NCBI RefSeq assembly: GCF_036014215.1
Contig: NZ_CP107921.1
Location: 6,569,501 to 6,633,500 of the forward strand
Source of the DNA: Streptomyces sp. NBC_00440
Lineage (GTDB): Bacteria; Actinomycetota; Actinomycetes; Streptomycetales; Streptomycetaceae
Direction: 5' to 3'
Length of the DNA stretch: 64,000 bases
Within the stretch, counting starts at the first letter, position 1; every line of letters begins with the position of its first letter. Under the pieces are notes generated by a model. The model was not told the DNA's origin. It saw only the letters and a list, made by a program, of their open reading frames with translations, and searched no databases. Both the position numbers and the translations under genes were made by a program. Shown here one piece after another: positions 51,745 to 63,476 of the stretch.

Positions 51745-52287
51745 TCAGGCGGAGCTGGTGGTGCCGGTCGGCGGAGCCTGCTGGTAGAGCGCTACCAACA
51801 CACCGTGCACGGGCTGGTCCTCGATATCTTCCTCGGCCCCGTCGACCAGTTCGGCGAGGGCCTCGCCGAGCTCTCGTGCCTTCGCGGGGCTGAGGCGCAG
51901 GTGGCGCAGTGCCAGGTGGGTCTCGGCGGGCGAGCGGTCCAGTTCCTGGGCGACCGCGGCGAGCATCGCGGCGGTGCCTGCCGCCCGGGGTTCGGCGACG
52001 ACCATGTGGCGGGCCGTGCGCTGGTAGTACTGCTCGGTGCCGCCGCGGACCTGGCGGGTCTCGGCGATGTGGACCAGCCCGGCTTCGCGGAGCACTTTGA
52101 GGTGGTGGGCCACATTGCCCTTCTTCGCGTCGAGTTGCACCGCAAGCTGGCTGATGGTGGCAGGCCGGTGGCCCAGGGCGAAGAGCAGCCGCTGACGCAA
52201 CGGGTGGGCGAGCGCCGCGAACTGCTCGGGCGCACCGATCTCCTGGACGTCCTCAGGAGGTGGCGGATAGGGAGGCTGGTCGGGCAT
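51745..52287 (-). CDS. ArsR-family HTH regulator
   Basis: The 180-residue protein carries an ArsR-type winged helix: FAALAHPLRQRLLFALGHRPATISQLAV, LDAKKGNVAHHLKVLREAGLVHIAETRQVRGGTEQYYQRTAR. No Cys metal site is present in the HTH helix. The C-terminal half is helical and acidic. It is divergent from the S41 peptidase gene with an inverted repeat between, so it probably controls that gene and itself. Confidence 0.88.
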   Translation of the reverse strand: MPDQPPYPPPPEDVQEIGAPEQFAALAHPLRQRLLFALGHRPATISQLAVQLDAKKGNVAHHLKVLREAGLVHIAETRQVRGGTEQYYQRTARHMVVAEPRAAGTAAMLAAVAQELDRSPAETHLALRHLRLSPAKARELGEALAELVDGAEEDIEDQPVHGVLVALYQQAPPTGTTSSA

Positions 52288-52289
52288 AC

Positions 52290-52319
52290 CGAAAGTGTCT
52301 AACTCTCTTGACGCTTTCG
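52290..52319. promoter_or_regulatory. inverted repeat between ArsR and S41 genes
   Basis: CGAAAG (52290-52295) and CTTTCG (52314-52319) are inverted, with further pairing of TC/GA inside. It starts three bases from the ArsR ATG and ends 25 bases before the peptidase ATG. Confidence 0.55.
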
Positions 52320-52344
52320 CAAGGGCGGTGCTCTACTCCCAGCC

Positions 52345-53283
52345 ATGACGACGCTTACGCAGTTTCGGCCAGCACCTGTCATCGACGAGACGGCCCGGCT
52401 CCTGATCGAGCACTACGTTTTCCCGGAGACAGCCGAGCAGCTTGCGGGCCTGCTGCGACGGCGCCTCGCCGAGGGCGCCTATGACGTCGACGGCGCCGAA
52501 GAGCTCGGTCGGCTTGTCACCGCGGACCTGCAGTCCGTCAACGGCGACCGACACCTGAGGCTGAAGTACCACGCTGACCGGGTGCCTCCGGAGCAGGGGG
52601 CGGCCACCCTGGCCTCCATGCGCCGGGACTTCGACACCTCGCTGGGCGGCGCGCCCCGGGTGGAGTTGCTCGACGGCGGGGTCGCCGTGGTGGAGCTGGC
52701 GCCGATGCTGTTTCCGCTGGAGTGGGCCGCTGAACCGCTGAGCGCCGCGCTCACCCTGGCGTCCCGCGCCCAGGCGCTGATCGTGGACCTTCGTGCCAAC
52801 CGGGGCGGCGACCCGGACACGGTCGCCTTCGTCTGCAGTTACCTGTTGGACGAGCGCACTCACCTCAACACCATGTACTGGCGCGGCGGTGAGCGCAGCG
52901 AGCAGTCCTGGAGCCTGCCGCACGTACCCGGCGCCTGCTTCGGTGGCAGCAAACCGCTGTATGTGCTCTCCAGCGACAGCACCTTCTCTGCCGCTGAAGA
53001 GCTGGCGTACGACCTCCAGCAGCTCGGCCGCGCCGTTGTCGTCGGCGAGCGCACCCGCGGTGGCGCACATCCGTGCCAGGGCTGGACCGTGCACCCGCGC
53101 CTGGAAGCCACCGTCCCCGTGGGTCGCGCGATCAATCCCGTCTCCGGCACGAACTGGGAGGGCGCCGGTGTGCAACCGGACATCCTTTGCGCTGCCGCCG
53201 ACTCCCTCGACCGTGCGCACGCGCTGGCCCTCGCCCGGCTGACAGAAACAGCTGGTTCGCAGTCGAACGCCTCGATGGCATGA
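52345..53283 (+). CDS. S41-family (tail-specific-type) peptidase
   Basis: The 312-residue product has no signal peptide. Its layout is an N-terminal helical domain (DETARLLIEHYVFPETAEQLAGLL), the central core strand AQALIVDLRANRGGDPDTVAFVCSYLL typical of S41, and the nucleophile region YVLSSDSTFSAAEELAYDLQ, where Ser-Ala-Ala-Glu-Glu matches the catalytic Ser. Then come RTRGGAHP and a WEGAGVQPDI end. This is the retinol-binding-protein-like/Tricorn C-terminal group often found as small cytoplasmic proteins. Expression is probably relieved by loss of ArsR binding. Confidence 0.85.
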   Translation: MTTLTQFRPAPVIDETARLLIEHYVFPETAEQLAGLLRRRLAEGAYDVDGAEELGRLVTADLQSVNGDRHLRLKYHADRVPPEQGAATLASMRRDFDTSLGGAPRVELLDGGVAVVELAPMLFPLEWAAEPLSAALTLASRAQALIVDLRANRGGDPDTVAFVCSYLLDERTHLNTMYWRGGERSEQSWSLPHVPGACFGGSKPLYVLSSDSTFSAAEELAYDLQQLGRAVVVGERTRGGAHPCQGWTVHPRLEATVPVGRAINPVSGTNWEGAGVQPDILCAAADSLDRAHALALARLTETAGSQSNASMA

Positions 53284-53456
53284 CAAAGGACAGGGGCGGC
53301 CGGGCGGCTGTCCCTTCGCACGCAATCGAGCCGTCATCTCAACGACCCAGCCATTCGGGCTTCCATCCCGGCGAACCTGGTCGCGCGGCTCAGTGCACTG
53401 GGGGGTATCAGTGCGGATGCGGCGGCGTCGGCGAGCCTCCACCGCTTCCCGGAGAC

Positions 53457-54497
53457 TCAGAACGACACGGTGAGGGCGATGACGACGATGTTGGCGATGA
53501 GGTACAAGCCCGTCGAGATGGCGAAGGTGCGGTTGTTGAAGCGCCGCGCCGCCGGTTCGGCCATGGGATCGGTCAACAGCTTCATGACGTAGGTGGTGTT
53601 GGCGACGCCGACCAGTACGTAGATCAGGCTCATGAAGTGGATCTCTTCGACCAGCGTCACGTTCAGGAAGGTGCCCAGCGCCTCGTCGACCGCCCGCAGG
53701 TTGAGCATGATCGTGAAGAGCGCGGTACCGAGAATCCCGAGCCGTGCGACCATGGCGACCTCGTTGTCCTTCGACCAGATCAGAAACGAGACCAGGGCGA
53801 CCAGGAGAGCCACATAGACCGGCAGGATCTGCTTGCCGAAACTCGTGATGTCCACTCGGGTGAGCTGGAAGTCGATCACCAGCTGGGAGTAGTGACTGCT
53901 GCCTCCTCGCTTGAGCCGGGGATCGCCGAAGCTCGTCCGGTAGGGCGCGTCACCGACACCGATCCGGAATCGCGTGATCTTGAAGTCGCCGGGATGGATC
54001 CTGGGGCTGTACGTGGAGTTCTTCACATCCGCCCGGTAGACGAACCGTGACTTGTCCAGTTTGTTTTCCTCAACCTGGATCCGGACGACCTGTTTGTCGA
54101 ACGGGAAGTCCGTCAGGTTCAGGGTCTGCCGGAAGGTCCCGGCCACTTTGACCTGGGTCCAGTACTCGTTGTCCACCTTCTCGCTGGAAGGCGCGGTCAG
54201 CATGGTCTTCGTCGCGTTGGTGAATTCGAGACGCTGGAGAGCGTCAAGATCCTTGCGTGGGCATACGCTCCACAGCCACAGCTCCGCGTTCACGGTGCCC
54301 TGGACCGGATCCACCGCGTAGAGGTCGGTGACGTAAGCCCCGACGCTGCAACTGGGCACGGCCGCAGCGGCGGGCGTGGCGATGATCAGCGTGCTCAGCA
54401 CCGCAGCGACCGCTGCGAGCAGGGCGGCCGCTCTCGACGGGAGCCCGGCCAGGAAGTCACGTCGGCCGTTCGCTGGCCCGCCGTACGAACGGGGCAT
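53457..54497 (-). CDS. pentameric ligand-gated ion channel homologue
   Basis: ATG 54497 follows GGAGG by nine bases. The 346-residue product has a signal peptide (RRDFLAGLPSRAAALLAAVAAV, cleavage near AAA), a beta-rich extracellular domain with FPFDKQ at 131-136 (the conserved Cys-loop-equivalent motif) and QLTRVDITSFGKQILPVYV leading into the first membrane helix. Four hydrophobic helices follow (about 224-241, 253-266, 288-303, 325-344), with a proline after the first helix entry and a short M3-M4 loop as in bacterial GLIC/ELIC. Two Cys (50 and 79) flank the first strands. The gating ligand is unknown. Confidence 0.82.
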   Translation of the reverse strand: MPRSYGGPANGRRDFLAGLPSRAAALLAAVAAVLSTLIIATPAAAAVPSCSVGAYVTDLYAVDPVQGTVNAELWLWSVCPRKDLDALQRLEFTNATKTMLTAPSSEKVDNEYWTQVKVAGTFRQTLNLTDFPFDKQVVRIQVEENKLDKSRFVYRADVKNSTYSPRIHPGDFKITRFRIGVGDAPYRTSFGDPRLKRGGSSHYSQLVIDFQLTRVDITSFGKQILPVYVALLVALVSFLIWSKDNEVAMVARLGILGTALFTIMLNLRAVDEALGTFLNVTLVEEIHFMSLIYVLVGVANTTYVMKLLTDPMAEPAARRFNNRTFAISTGLYLIANIVVIALTVSF

Positions 54498-57658
<3,161 letters not shown>

Positions 57659-57680
57659 GCGGACGGGCCGCGAGGCCGCG

Positions 57681-57726
57681 AAAGGGCCGTACCCCAGCCG
57701 GACATCACGGCGGGGTACGGCCCTTT
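57681..57726. terminator. bidirectional terminator between acnA and xylA
   Basis: AAAGGGCCGTACCCC (57681-57695) pairs perfectly with 57712-57726 across a 16-base loop. The A-run and T-run at its edges serve both convergent genes. Confidence 0.92.
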
Positions 57727-57750
57727 CCCATGCGCCCCCGTACCCGCGGG

Positions 57751-58920
57751 TCAGCGGACGCCGAGCAGATGCTCCATGGCCAGCTGGTCGAGCGCCTCGA
57801 AGGCCATGGAGCGCTCCGCTGCCGCGCCGGTGTCGAACTCCTCGTACGCGGAGCGGTCCGCCAGCAGCCCCTTGACGCCGTCGGCGGCGGTGGGCACGGC
57901 CAGCTCGTCCAGGCGCGAGGCGGCCAGCGCCTCCTGGACGGCCGGGTCGGCACGGAACGCCAGCGCGCGCTCCTTGAGGATCAGGTAGTTGCGCATGCAG
58001 TTCTTCGCCGACTCCCAGACGCCGTCGAAGCCGTCGGTGCGGACCGGCTTGAAGTCGAAGTGGCGCGGTCCGGTGTAGCCGGCGCTCTCCAGGAGGTCGA
58101 CGAGCCAGAACGCCTGGCGGAGGTCGCCCGCCCCGAAGCGCAGGTCCTGGTCGTACTTGATGCCGGACTGGCCGTTGAGGTCGATGTGGAAGAGCTTGCC
58201 CGCCCAGATCGCCTGGGCGATGGAGTGGGTGAAGTTCAGCCCGGCCATCTGCTCGTGGCCGACCTCCGGGTTCACCCCGTACATCTCCGGGCGCTCCAGC
58301 CGCTCGATGAAAGCGAGGGCGTGGCCGACGGTGGGCAGCAGGATGTCGCCGCGGGGCTCGTTCGGCTTGGGCTCGATGGCGAAGCGCAGGTCGTACCCCT
58401 GGTCCACGACGTACTCGCCGAGCAGGTCGAAGGCCTCCTTCATCCGGTCGAGCGCCACCCGTACGTCCTTGGCGGCCCCGGACTCGGCGCCCTCGCGGCC
58501 GCCCCAGGCCACATAGGTCCGCGCGCCCAGCTCCACCGCCAGATCGATGTTGCGGATGACCTTCCGCAGCGCGAAGCGGCGCACATCGCGGTCGTTGGAC
58601 GTGAAGCCGCCGTCCTTGAAGACGGGGTGCGTGAACAGGTTCGTCGTGGCCATCGGGACCTTGAGACCGGTGCGGTCCAGCGCGTCCTTGAAGCGCGCGA
58701 CGAGCGCCGAACGCTCGCTCTCCGACGCGCCGAACGGGATCAGGTCGTCGTCGTGGAAGGTCACACCGTGCGCGCCCAGTTCAGCCAGGCGCTCCACGGA
58801 CTCGACGGGGTCCAGGGCGGGGCGGGTCGGGTCGCCGAAGGGGTCGTTGCCCTTCCAGCCGACGGTCCACAGACCGAAGGTGAACCTGTCTGCGGGCGTG
58901 GGGGTGAAGCGGTCCGGCAT
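57751..58920 (-). CDS. xylA: xylose isomerase
   Basis: The 389-residue enzyme starts [22 protein letters not shown], the usual Streptomyces class I xylose/glucose isomerase start. ATG 58920 follows AGAGG by six bases; the longer frame to 59043 is not needed. The metal ligands and base are in [57 protein letters not shown] and [10 protein letters not shown]. It interconverts xylose and xylulose with Mg or Mn in the cytoplasm. No xylulokinase or xylose transporter gene adjoins here. Confidence 0.97.
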   Translation of the reverse strand: MPDRFTPTPADRFTFGLWTVGWKGNDPFGDPTRPALDPVESVERLAELGAHGVTFHDDDLIPFGASESERSALVARFKDALDRTGLKVPMATTNLFTHPVFKDGGFTSNDRDVRRFALRKVIRNIDLAVELGARTYVAWGGREGAESGAAKDVRVALDRMKEAFDLLGEYVVDQGYDLRFAIEPKPNEPRGDILLPTVGHALAFIERLERPEMYGVNPEVGHEQMAGLNFTHSIAQAIWAGKLFHIDLNGQSGIKYDQDLRFGAGDLRQAFWLVDLLESAGYTGPRHFDFKPVRTDGFDGVWESAKNCMRNYLILKERALAFRADPAVQEALAASRLDELAVPTAADGVKGLLADRSAYEEFDTGAAAERSMAFEALDQLAMEHLLGVR

Positions 58921-59179
58921 GTTCAGCCTCTTGTCGACGAGGGGTCGGGCGGGGTCGCGGACTGCCGCCCGATCGATTTGTTTGCCGACATTACTAATAC
59001 GGCATCGCCGGGGATGTTTCCAGAGGTCGGCGGTGATCCGCACGGAACCCGGCCGTGGGTACGGGAGCGCACGGCCCGGGACCGGCGTGGCGGCCGGGCC
59101 CCGTACGCACCGAGGGGCGGGGCCAGGAAGTCCCGGCCCCGCCCCCGCAGTTCACTCCGTGCGGTCGATCACCCGCGGA
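58921..59179. other. intergenic region between xylA and the GH92 gene
   Basis: The xylA-proximal part has an AT-rich ACATTACTAATACGG stretch at about 58986-59000, the likely xylA promoter. The distal part holds a terminator for the GH92 gene. Confidence 0.5.
59114..59145 (-). terminator. terminator after the GH92 gene
   Basis: GGGGCGGGGCC (59114-59124) pairs perfectly with 59135-59145 across a 10-base loop. It lies 35 bases past the GH92 stop on the leftward strand. No T-run. Confidence 0.75.
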
Positions 59180-62100
59180 TCAGGAGAGCAGCTCCACCTC
59201 CGCCAGCGTCGCCGTCCCGGTGCTCACCAGGCGGTACTTCTGGTACGTGCCGGGGTGGGCCACGGAGAAGACCCGGGTCTGCTTGTCGTAGCCGAACGAC
59301 TCACCCGAGCGCTGGTCCAGAGTGGTCCACTTCGTGCCGTCCGTGGAGCCCTCCAGCTTCCACCCGGTCGGGGCCTTGGCCTTGTCCGACGAGGTGAGGG
59401 TGTACTGCACGGTCCGCGTCGCCGACTTCACGGGGAGGTCGGCCGAGGTGAACGTGGCGTCCGTCTTCGACGTGTTGTCGAAGAGTGCACCGGAACCACT
59501 CGTCGCGTCCTCGCGCGGCGACGGCACCTTGTCGTCCTTGGCGATCGAGACCGGGGCCGCGTTCTTCCCGGTGCCCCACTTCGACGGCTGCGGGCCCATG
59601 GCGAAGTCCAGGGTGCCGCCGTGCTGCAGAACGTCATTGGGCAGCGCGGTGGAGTTCCAGGCCTTGCCGTTCACCTTGAGGCCCTGCACATAGATGTTCT
59701 TGGCGCTGTTCTGCGGAGCCTTGACCACCAGGTCCTTGCCGTTGTCCAGGTGCACGGTGGCCTTGGTGAACTGCGGTGAGCCGACGGCGAATTCGCCGCT
59801 GCCCATCACCAGGGGGTAGAAGCCGAGCGAGGAGAAGATGTACCAGGCCGACTGCTCGCCGTTGTCCTCGTCGCCGTGGTAGCCCTGCCCGATGTCACTG
59901 CCGGTGTACAGCCGGCCGAGCACCTCGCGGATCTTCTCCTGCGCCTTCCAGGGCTGACCCGCCGCGTCGTACATATAGGTGACGTGGTGCGCCACCTGGT
60001 TGCTGTGCCCGTACTGGCCCATCCGTACGTCGCGCGCCTCGGTCATCTCGTGGATGACACCGCCGTACGAGCCGGTGTACTCGGGGCCCGCCGTCTCCGG
60101 CGTCGAGAAGTAGGTGTCCAGCTTCTTCGCCAGACCCGCCTGGCCGCCGTAGAGGTTGGCCAGACCGCGCGAGTCCTGCGGAGCGGTGAAGGCATACCCC
60201 CAGCCGTCGGTCTCGGTGTAGTCGTAGCCCCAGACCCTCGGGTCGTACTTGTCGGCCGGGAGCCGCCAGCTGCCGTCCGGGGTACGGCCCTGGAAGAAGC
60301 CGACCTCGGGGTCGAAGAGCTTGACGTAGTTCTGCGCCCGGTTGAGGAAGTACTCCGACTCCTCCTTGTAGTGGGTCTCGTGGGTCTTCTTGTAGAGCGC
60401 CTTGCCCATCTGCGCGATGCCGTAGTCGTTGACGTAGCCCTCCATCGACCACGACATGCCCTCGTTGGTCGCGGTGGAGGCGTAGCCCGTGAAGGGCGAG
60501 GTGTCCATGCCCTTGCGTCCGACGCCCGAGCTGGGCGGGACGACCGTGGCGTTCTTCAGGGCCGCCTCGTACGCCGCCTTCGCGTCGAACTTCACGCCCT
60601 TGACATAGGCGTCGGCGAACGCCACGTCCGAACTGGTGCCGGTCATCAGGTCGGAGTAGCCGGGGGAGGACCAGCGGGAGATCCAGCCGCCGTCCTTGTA
60701 CTGCTGGACGAAGCCGTCGACCAGCTTTCCCGCCTTCTTCGGGGTGAGGAAGGAGTACGCCGGCCAGGTCGTCCGGTAGGTGTCCCAGAAGCCGTTGTTG
60801 ACGTACACCGACCCCTTCACGACCTTGGCGCCCGTGTGCGTCGGGGTGTTGTCACCGGCCTTGGCCGAGAAGGGGCTCGCGTACTCCGTCTTCGAACCGA
60901 CCTTCTCCGAGCCCGAGTTCGGGTAGAGATACAGCCGGTACATGGACGAGTAGAGCGAGGTCAGCTGGTCGTGCGTGGCTCCCTGCACCTCGATCTTGCC
61001 GAGGATCCTGTCCCACTGGGAGCGGGCCTTCGCCTCGGTCCCGGCGAAGGTGGACGACGCGGGGAGCTCCTGGGCGAGGTTGGACTTCGCCTGGTCCACG
61101 CCGATGAGCGAGGTGGCGATGCGCAGGGTGACCGTGCGGTTCTTGCCCGGCTTGAAGCGCATGTAGCCGGTGACGTTGTCGCCGCCCCCGCCGGTGAGCT
61201 TGGAGCTCGCGGTGACCGGGGTGTCGACCACGCCGTAGACGAACATCCGGGTGGCCCCGGTGGAGCCGCCGCTCTTGACGTCCGAGTAGCCGCTGAAGGT
61301 GCCGGTCTTCGGGTCCAGCGTGAGGCCGCCGTCGTTGGAGATGTTGTCGAAGATCATGCTGGCGTTGTCACCGGGGTAGGTGAACCGCATCATCGCCGCG
61401 TGGTCGGTCGGCGTCATCTCGGCCTTGAGGCCGTTCTCGAAGGTGACCCCGTAGTAGTCGGGCTTCGCGACCTCGTTCTCGTGCTTGAAGGGGAGGGCGC
61501 GCTTGGTCCGGGAGGCGTCGGGGGTGCCGGAGTCCACCGACGGCATCACCTGGAAGGTCTGCCGGTCACCCATCCAGGGGCTCGGCTCATGGCTGGCGCT
61601 GAAGGCCTGGAGTGTGGGCAGATTGTCGGCGTTGTTGCCGTTCGCGTAGTTGTAGAGCCAGCTGGTGGAGCCTGCGTCGGTGACCGGCGTCCAGAAGTTG
61701 AAGCCGTTCGGGACGGCGGTCGCCGGGAAGTTGTTGCCGCGCGAGAAGGAGCCGCTCGAATTGGTGCCCCGGGTGGTCAGGGCGTAGTCGGAGAGGTGCG
61801 CGGACGGCTTCTCCGCCTTCTTGGCCGCCAGCGAGATGTCGTCGATCCAGCCCCGGAACACCGCCGGGCCCTTGGGGGAGTCGTACGCCACCAGGATCCG
61901 GTCGACGGTCTTGCCGGCGGCGACCGTCCCGATGTCCGCCGAGACGGCGTTCCACTGGTTGACATACAGCCGCTTGGCGGCCCCCTGCCCCTGCGGCGTC
62001 AGCAGCCCGCCATTGGAGTCGGTGGCCTTCAGATCGCTCAGATAGGTGCCGTCCGTGAAGGCGAGGTCGACCGCCACATTGGTGGACGGGTAGTTCAGGT

Positions 62101-63004
62101 CGGTCTTGCCCATCTCGGGGAAGACCTTGTACGACAGCTCGGTGTTCCGGCTGATCCGGGTGTTGACGTCGAAGACCTTGTTGTACGAGTACGCGCGGCC
62201 CGTGCCCTTCTGCGTACCCTCGTACCGCAGCGACCTGGTGCCGGTGAACCCGGCGCCCGTCTTGGCGGTCGGCGACGAGGTGGGCCCGCTGTCCACCCGG
62301 GTCACCATGTCCGACGGCGGAGGCGTGCTCGTGTCGCCGTCAGAGAACTGGACGTCGGCGAGCTGCACCGCGTCGGTGGCTCCGTGGTTGGCGGTGATGT
62401 CGAGGCGGTAGTGCGCGTACGCGGTGTCCGCGCCCGCGATGTCGTACGACTTCGTCTGGAACCGCTTGTCGAAGTCCTGGCCCTGCTGGGTGCTGAGGGT
62501 CTTCCAGTCCTTGCCGTCGGTGGAGCCCTGGAGGGTCCAGTCCTTCGGGTCGCGCTCGTCGTGGTCGTTGGCGGACGTCAGCGCGTACGTCTTGAGCTTG
62601 ACCGCCTCGTCGAGATCGAACTCCACCCATGCCGTGGGGTGGAATGCAAGCCATTTGGTGTCCGGGTTGATGTCGATGAGGCTGCCCTTGCCCTCACCGC
62701 TTCCGGCGTTCTCGTCACTGGCCCGCACGGTGACGACATGGTCCGTGACATTGCCGGGTATTCCCGCATTGATGGTGCCATCGATACCGGAGGACCTTTT
62801 ATGGCCGTCCTGGTCCACTTCAACGGTATTGCGCCAGTCCGGCTGCGGCTGGTCCGCTTCGAACGAGGAGCTGAACCCCTTGTCCCCTACATGGGGTTGG
62901 GCGGGCTGGGCGACGGCCGCGCCCTGCCCCGCCACGACGAGCACAAAAGCGGCCGCCACCAGGGCGGCGGCCGGGCCGGCCCTGTGCCGAGGTCTGGTCT
63001 GCAT
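59180..63004 (-). CDS. secreted GH92 alpha-mannosidase with two discoidin-like domains
   Basis: ATG 63004 gives 1274 residues with a Sec signal (PRHRAGPAAALVAAAFVLVVAGQGAAVAQP). A discoidin (F5/8C)-like domain with WLAFHPTAWVEFDLDE and WTLQGSTDGKDWKTL comes first, then a GH92 core. Core marks are SRGNNFPATAVPNGFNFWTP, GGWISRWSSPGYSDLMTGTSSDVAFADAYVKGV and YHGDEDNGEQSAWYIFSSLGFYPL, the last holding the catalytic acid Glu. A second discoidin-like domain (WKLEGSTDGTKWTTLD) ends the protein. GH92 enzymes are calcium-dependent exo-alpha-mannosidases acting on alpha-1,2/1,3-mannan or N-glycan ends. The operator GACAACGTTGTC is 31 bases upstream. RBS is GAGAGGAAA. Confidence 0.93.
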   Translation of the reverse strand: MQTRPRHRAGPAAALVAAAFVLVVAGQGAAVAQPAQPHVGDKGFSSSFEADQPQPDWRNTVEVDQDGHKRSSGIDGTINAGIPGNVTDHVVTVRASDENAGSGEGKGSLIDINPDTKWLAFHPTAWVEFDLDEAVKLKTYALTSANDHDERDPKDWTLQGSTDGKDWKTLSTQQGQDFDKRFQTKSYDIAGADTAYAHYRLDITANHGATDAVQLADVQFSDGDTSTPPPSDMVTRVDSGPTSSPTAKTGAGFTGTRSLRYEGTQKGTGRAYSYNKVFDVNTRISRNTELSYKVFPEMGKTDLNYPSTNVAVDLAFTDGTYLSDLKATDSNGGLLTPQGQGAAKRLYVNQWNAVSADIGTVAAGKTVDRILVAYDSPKGPAVFRGWIDDISLAAKKAEKPSAHLSDYALTTRGTNSSGSFSRGNNFPATAVPNGFNFWTPVTDAGSTSWLYNYANGNNADNLPTLQAFSASHEPSPWMGDRQTFQVMPSVDSGTPDASRTKRALPFKHENEVAKPDYYGVTFENGLKAEMTPTDHAAMMRFTYPGDNASMIFDNISNDGGLTLDPKTGTFSGYSDVKSGGSTGATRMFVYGVVDTPVTASSKLTGGGGDNVTGYMRFKPGKNRTVTLRIATSLIGVDQAKSNLAQELPASSTFAGTEAKARSQWDRILGKIEVQGATHDQLTSLYSSMYRLYLYPNSGSEKVGSKTEYASPFSAKAGDNTPTHTGAKVVKGSVYVNNGFWDTYRTTWPAYSFLTPKKAGKLVDGFVQQYKDGGWISRWSSPGYSDLMTGTSSDVAFADAYVKGVKFDAKAAYEAALKNATVVPPSSGVGRKGMDTSPFTGYASTATNEGMSWSMEGYVNDYGIAQMGKALYKKTHETHYKEESEYFLNRAQNYVKLFDPEVGFFQGRTPDGSWRLPADKYDPRVWGYDYTETDGWGYAFTAPQDSRGLANLYGGQAGLAKKLDTYFSTPETAGPEYTGSYGGVIHEMTEARDVRMGQYGHSNQVAHHVTYMYDAAGQPWKAQEKIREVLGRLYTGSDIGQGYHGDEDNGEQSAWYIFSSLGFYPLVMGSGEFAVGSPQFTKATVHLDNGKDLVVKAPQNSAKNIYVQGLKVNGKAWNSTALPNDVLQHGGTLDFAMGPQPSKWGTGKNAAPVSIAKDDKVPSPREDATSGSGALFDNTSKTDATFTSADLPVKSATRTVQYTLTSSDKAKAPTGWKLEGSTDGTKWTTLDQRSGESFGYDKQTRVFSVAHPGTYQKYRLVSTGTATLAEVELLS

Positions 63005-63034
63005 GAGGGTCTTTCCTCTCACCTGAACGTTATG

Positions 63035-63046
63035 GACAACGTTGTC
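63035..63046. promoter_or_regulatory. LacI-type operator upstream of GH92 gene
   Basis: GACAACGTTGTC, a perfect 12-bp palindrome, is identical to 16215-16226 upstream of the GH2 gene. Confidence 0.75.
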
Positions 63047-63243
63047 ATTCTGCTGCGCAAAGTCCAGTAGGAAGGTAAGTGACAGCTGAGTCAAGGGTGT
63101 TGACGGCGCGCGGCAGGAAGAATTGGACGCGCTCTCAGGAGTGGGTGTCACTCCGTGGGCGGAGTGCACCAGATGTCTGTGAGGTCTCAACTCGGGAAAG
63201 ACTGACGTTCAAACCTGCATTCGATCTTGCCCAGTCGAAGGGA

Positions 63244-63259
63244 AGTGGACTATACCTGT
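63244..63259. promoter_or_regulatory. DasR-responsive-element-like sequence upstream of ngcE
   Basis: AGTGGACTATACCTGT resembles the DasR site AGTGGTCTAGACCACT at about 12 of 16 positions. Amino-sugar transport genes are expected DasR targets, but the match is imperfect. Confidence 0.4.
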
Positions 63260-63476
63260 CGACGTCCGCCTAGCCGTGTCTTTGGCGGCGGACCAGGGGG
63301 GCGGGGATCGGGGCGGGGGCTTCACGGCACCCCGGCCGTATTCCCAAGCTTTCCCTCCTGCAGCCAGTGCAACCCCAGCGTCAACTGACCGCGGTGGCGG
63401 GGCCCTTCGCCTGAGGCGAATTCTCAACGGGCGACCGGTACACCGCCTGAGTCCTGTAGAAGGCGAGGACTTGAGC

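Larger units (their letters stand above)
63005..63476. other. divergent regulatory region of GH92 and ngcE
   Basis: No supported gene in 472 bp. It carries the GH92 operator (63035) and a DasR-like site (63244), then the ngcE leader with AAGGCGAGGA before the ATG at 63477. Palindromic segments near 63405-63425 (CCCTTCGCCTGAGGCGAA) may form a leader hairpin. Confidence 0.55.

Noticed and set aside
59876..63070. 1064-residue open frame on the + strand
   Set aside because: Antisense to the GH92 gene; no coherent domains.
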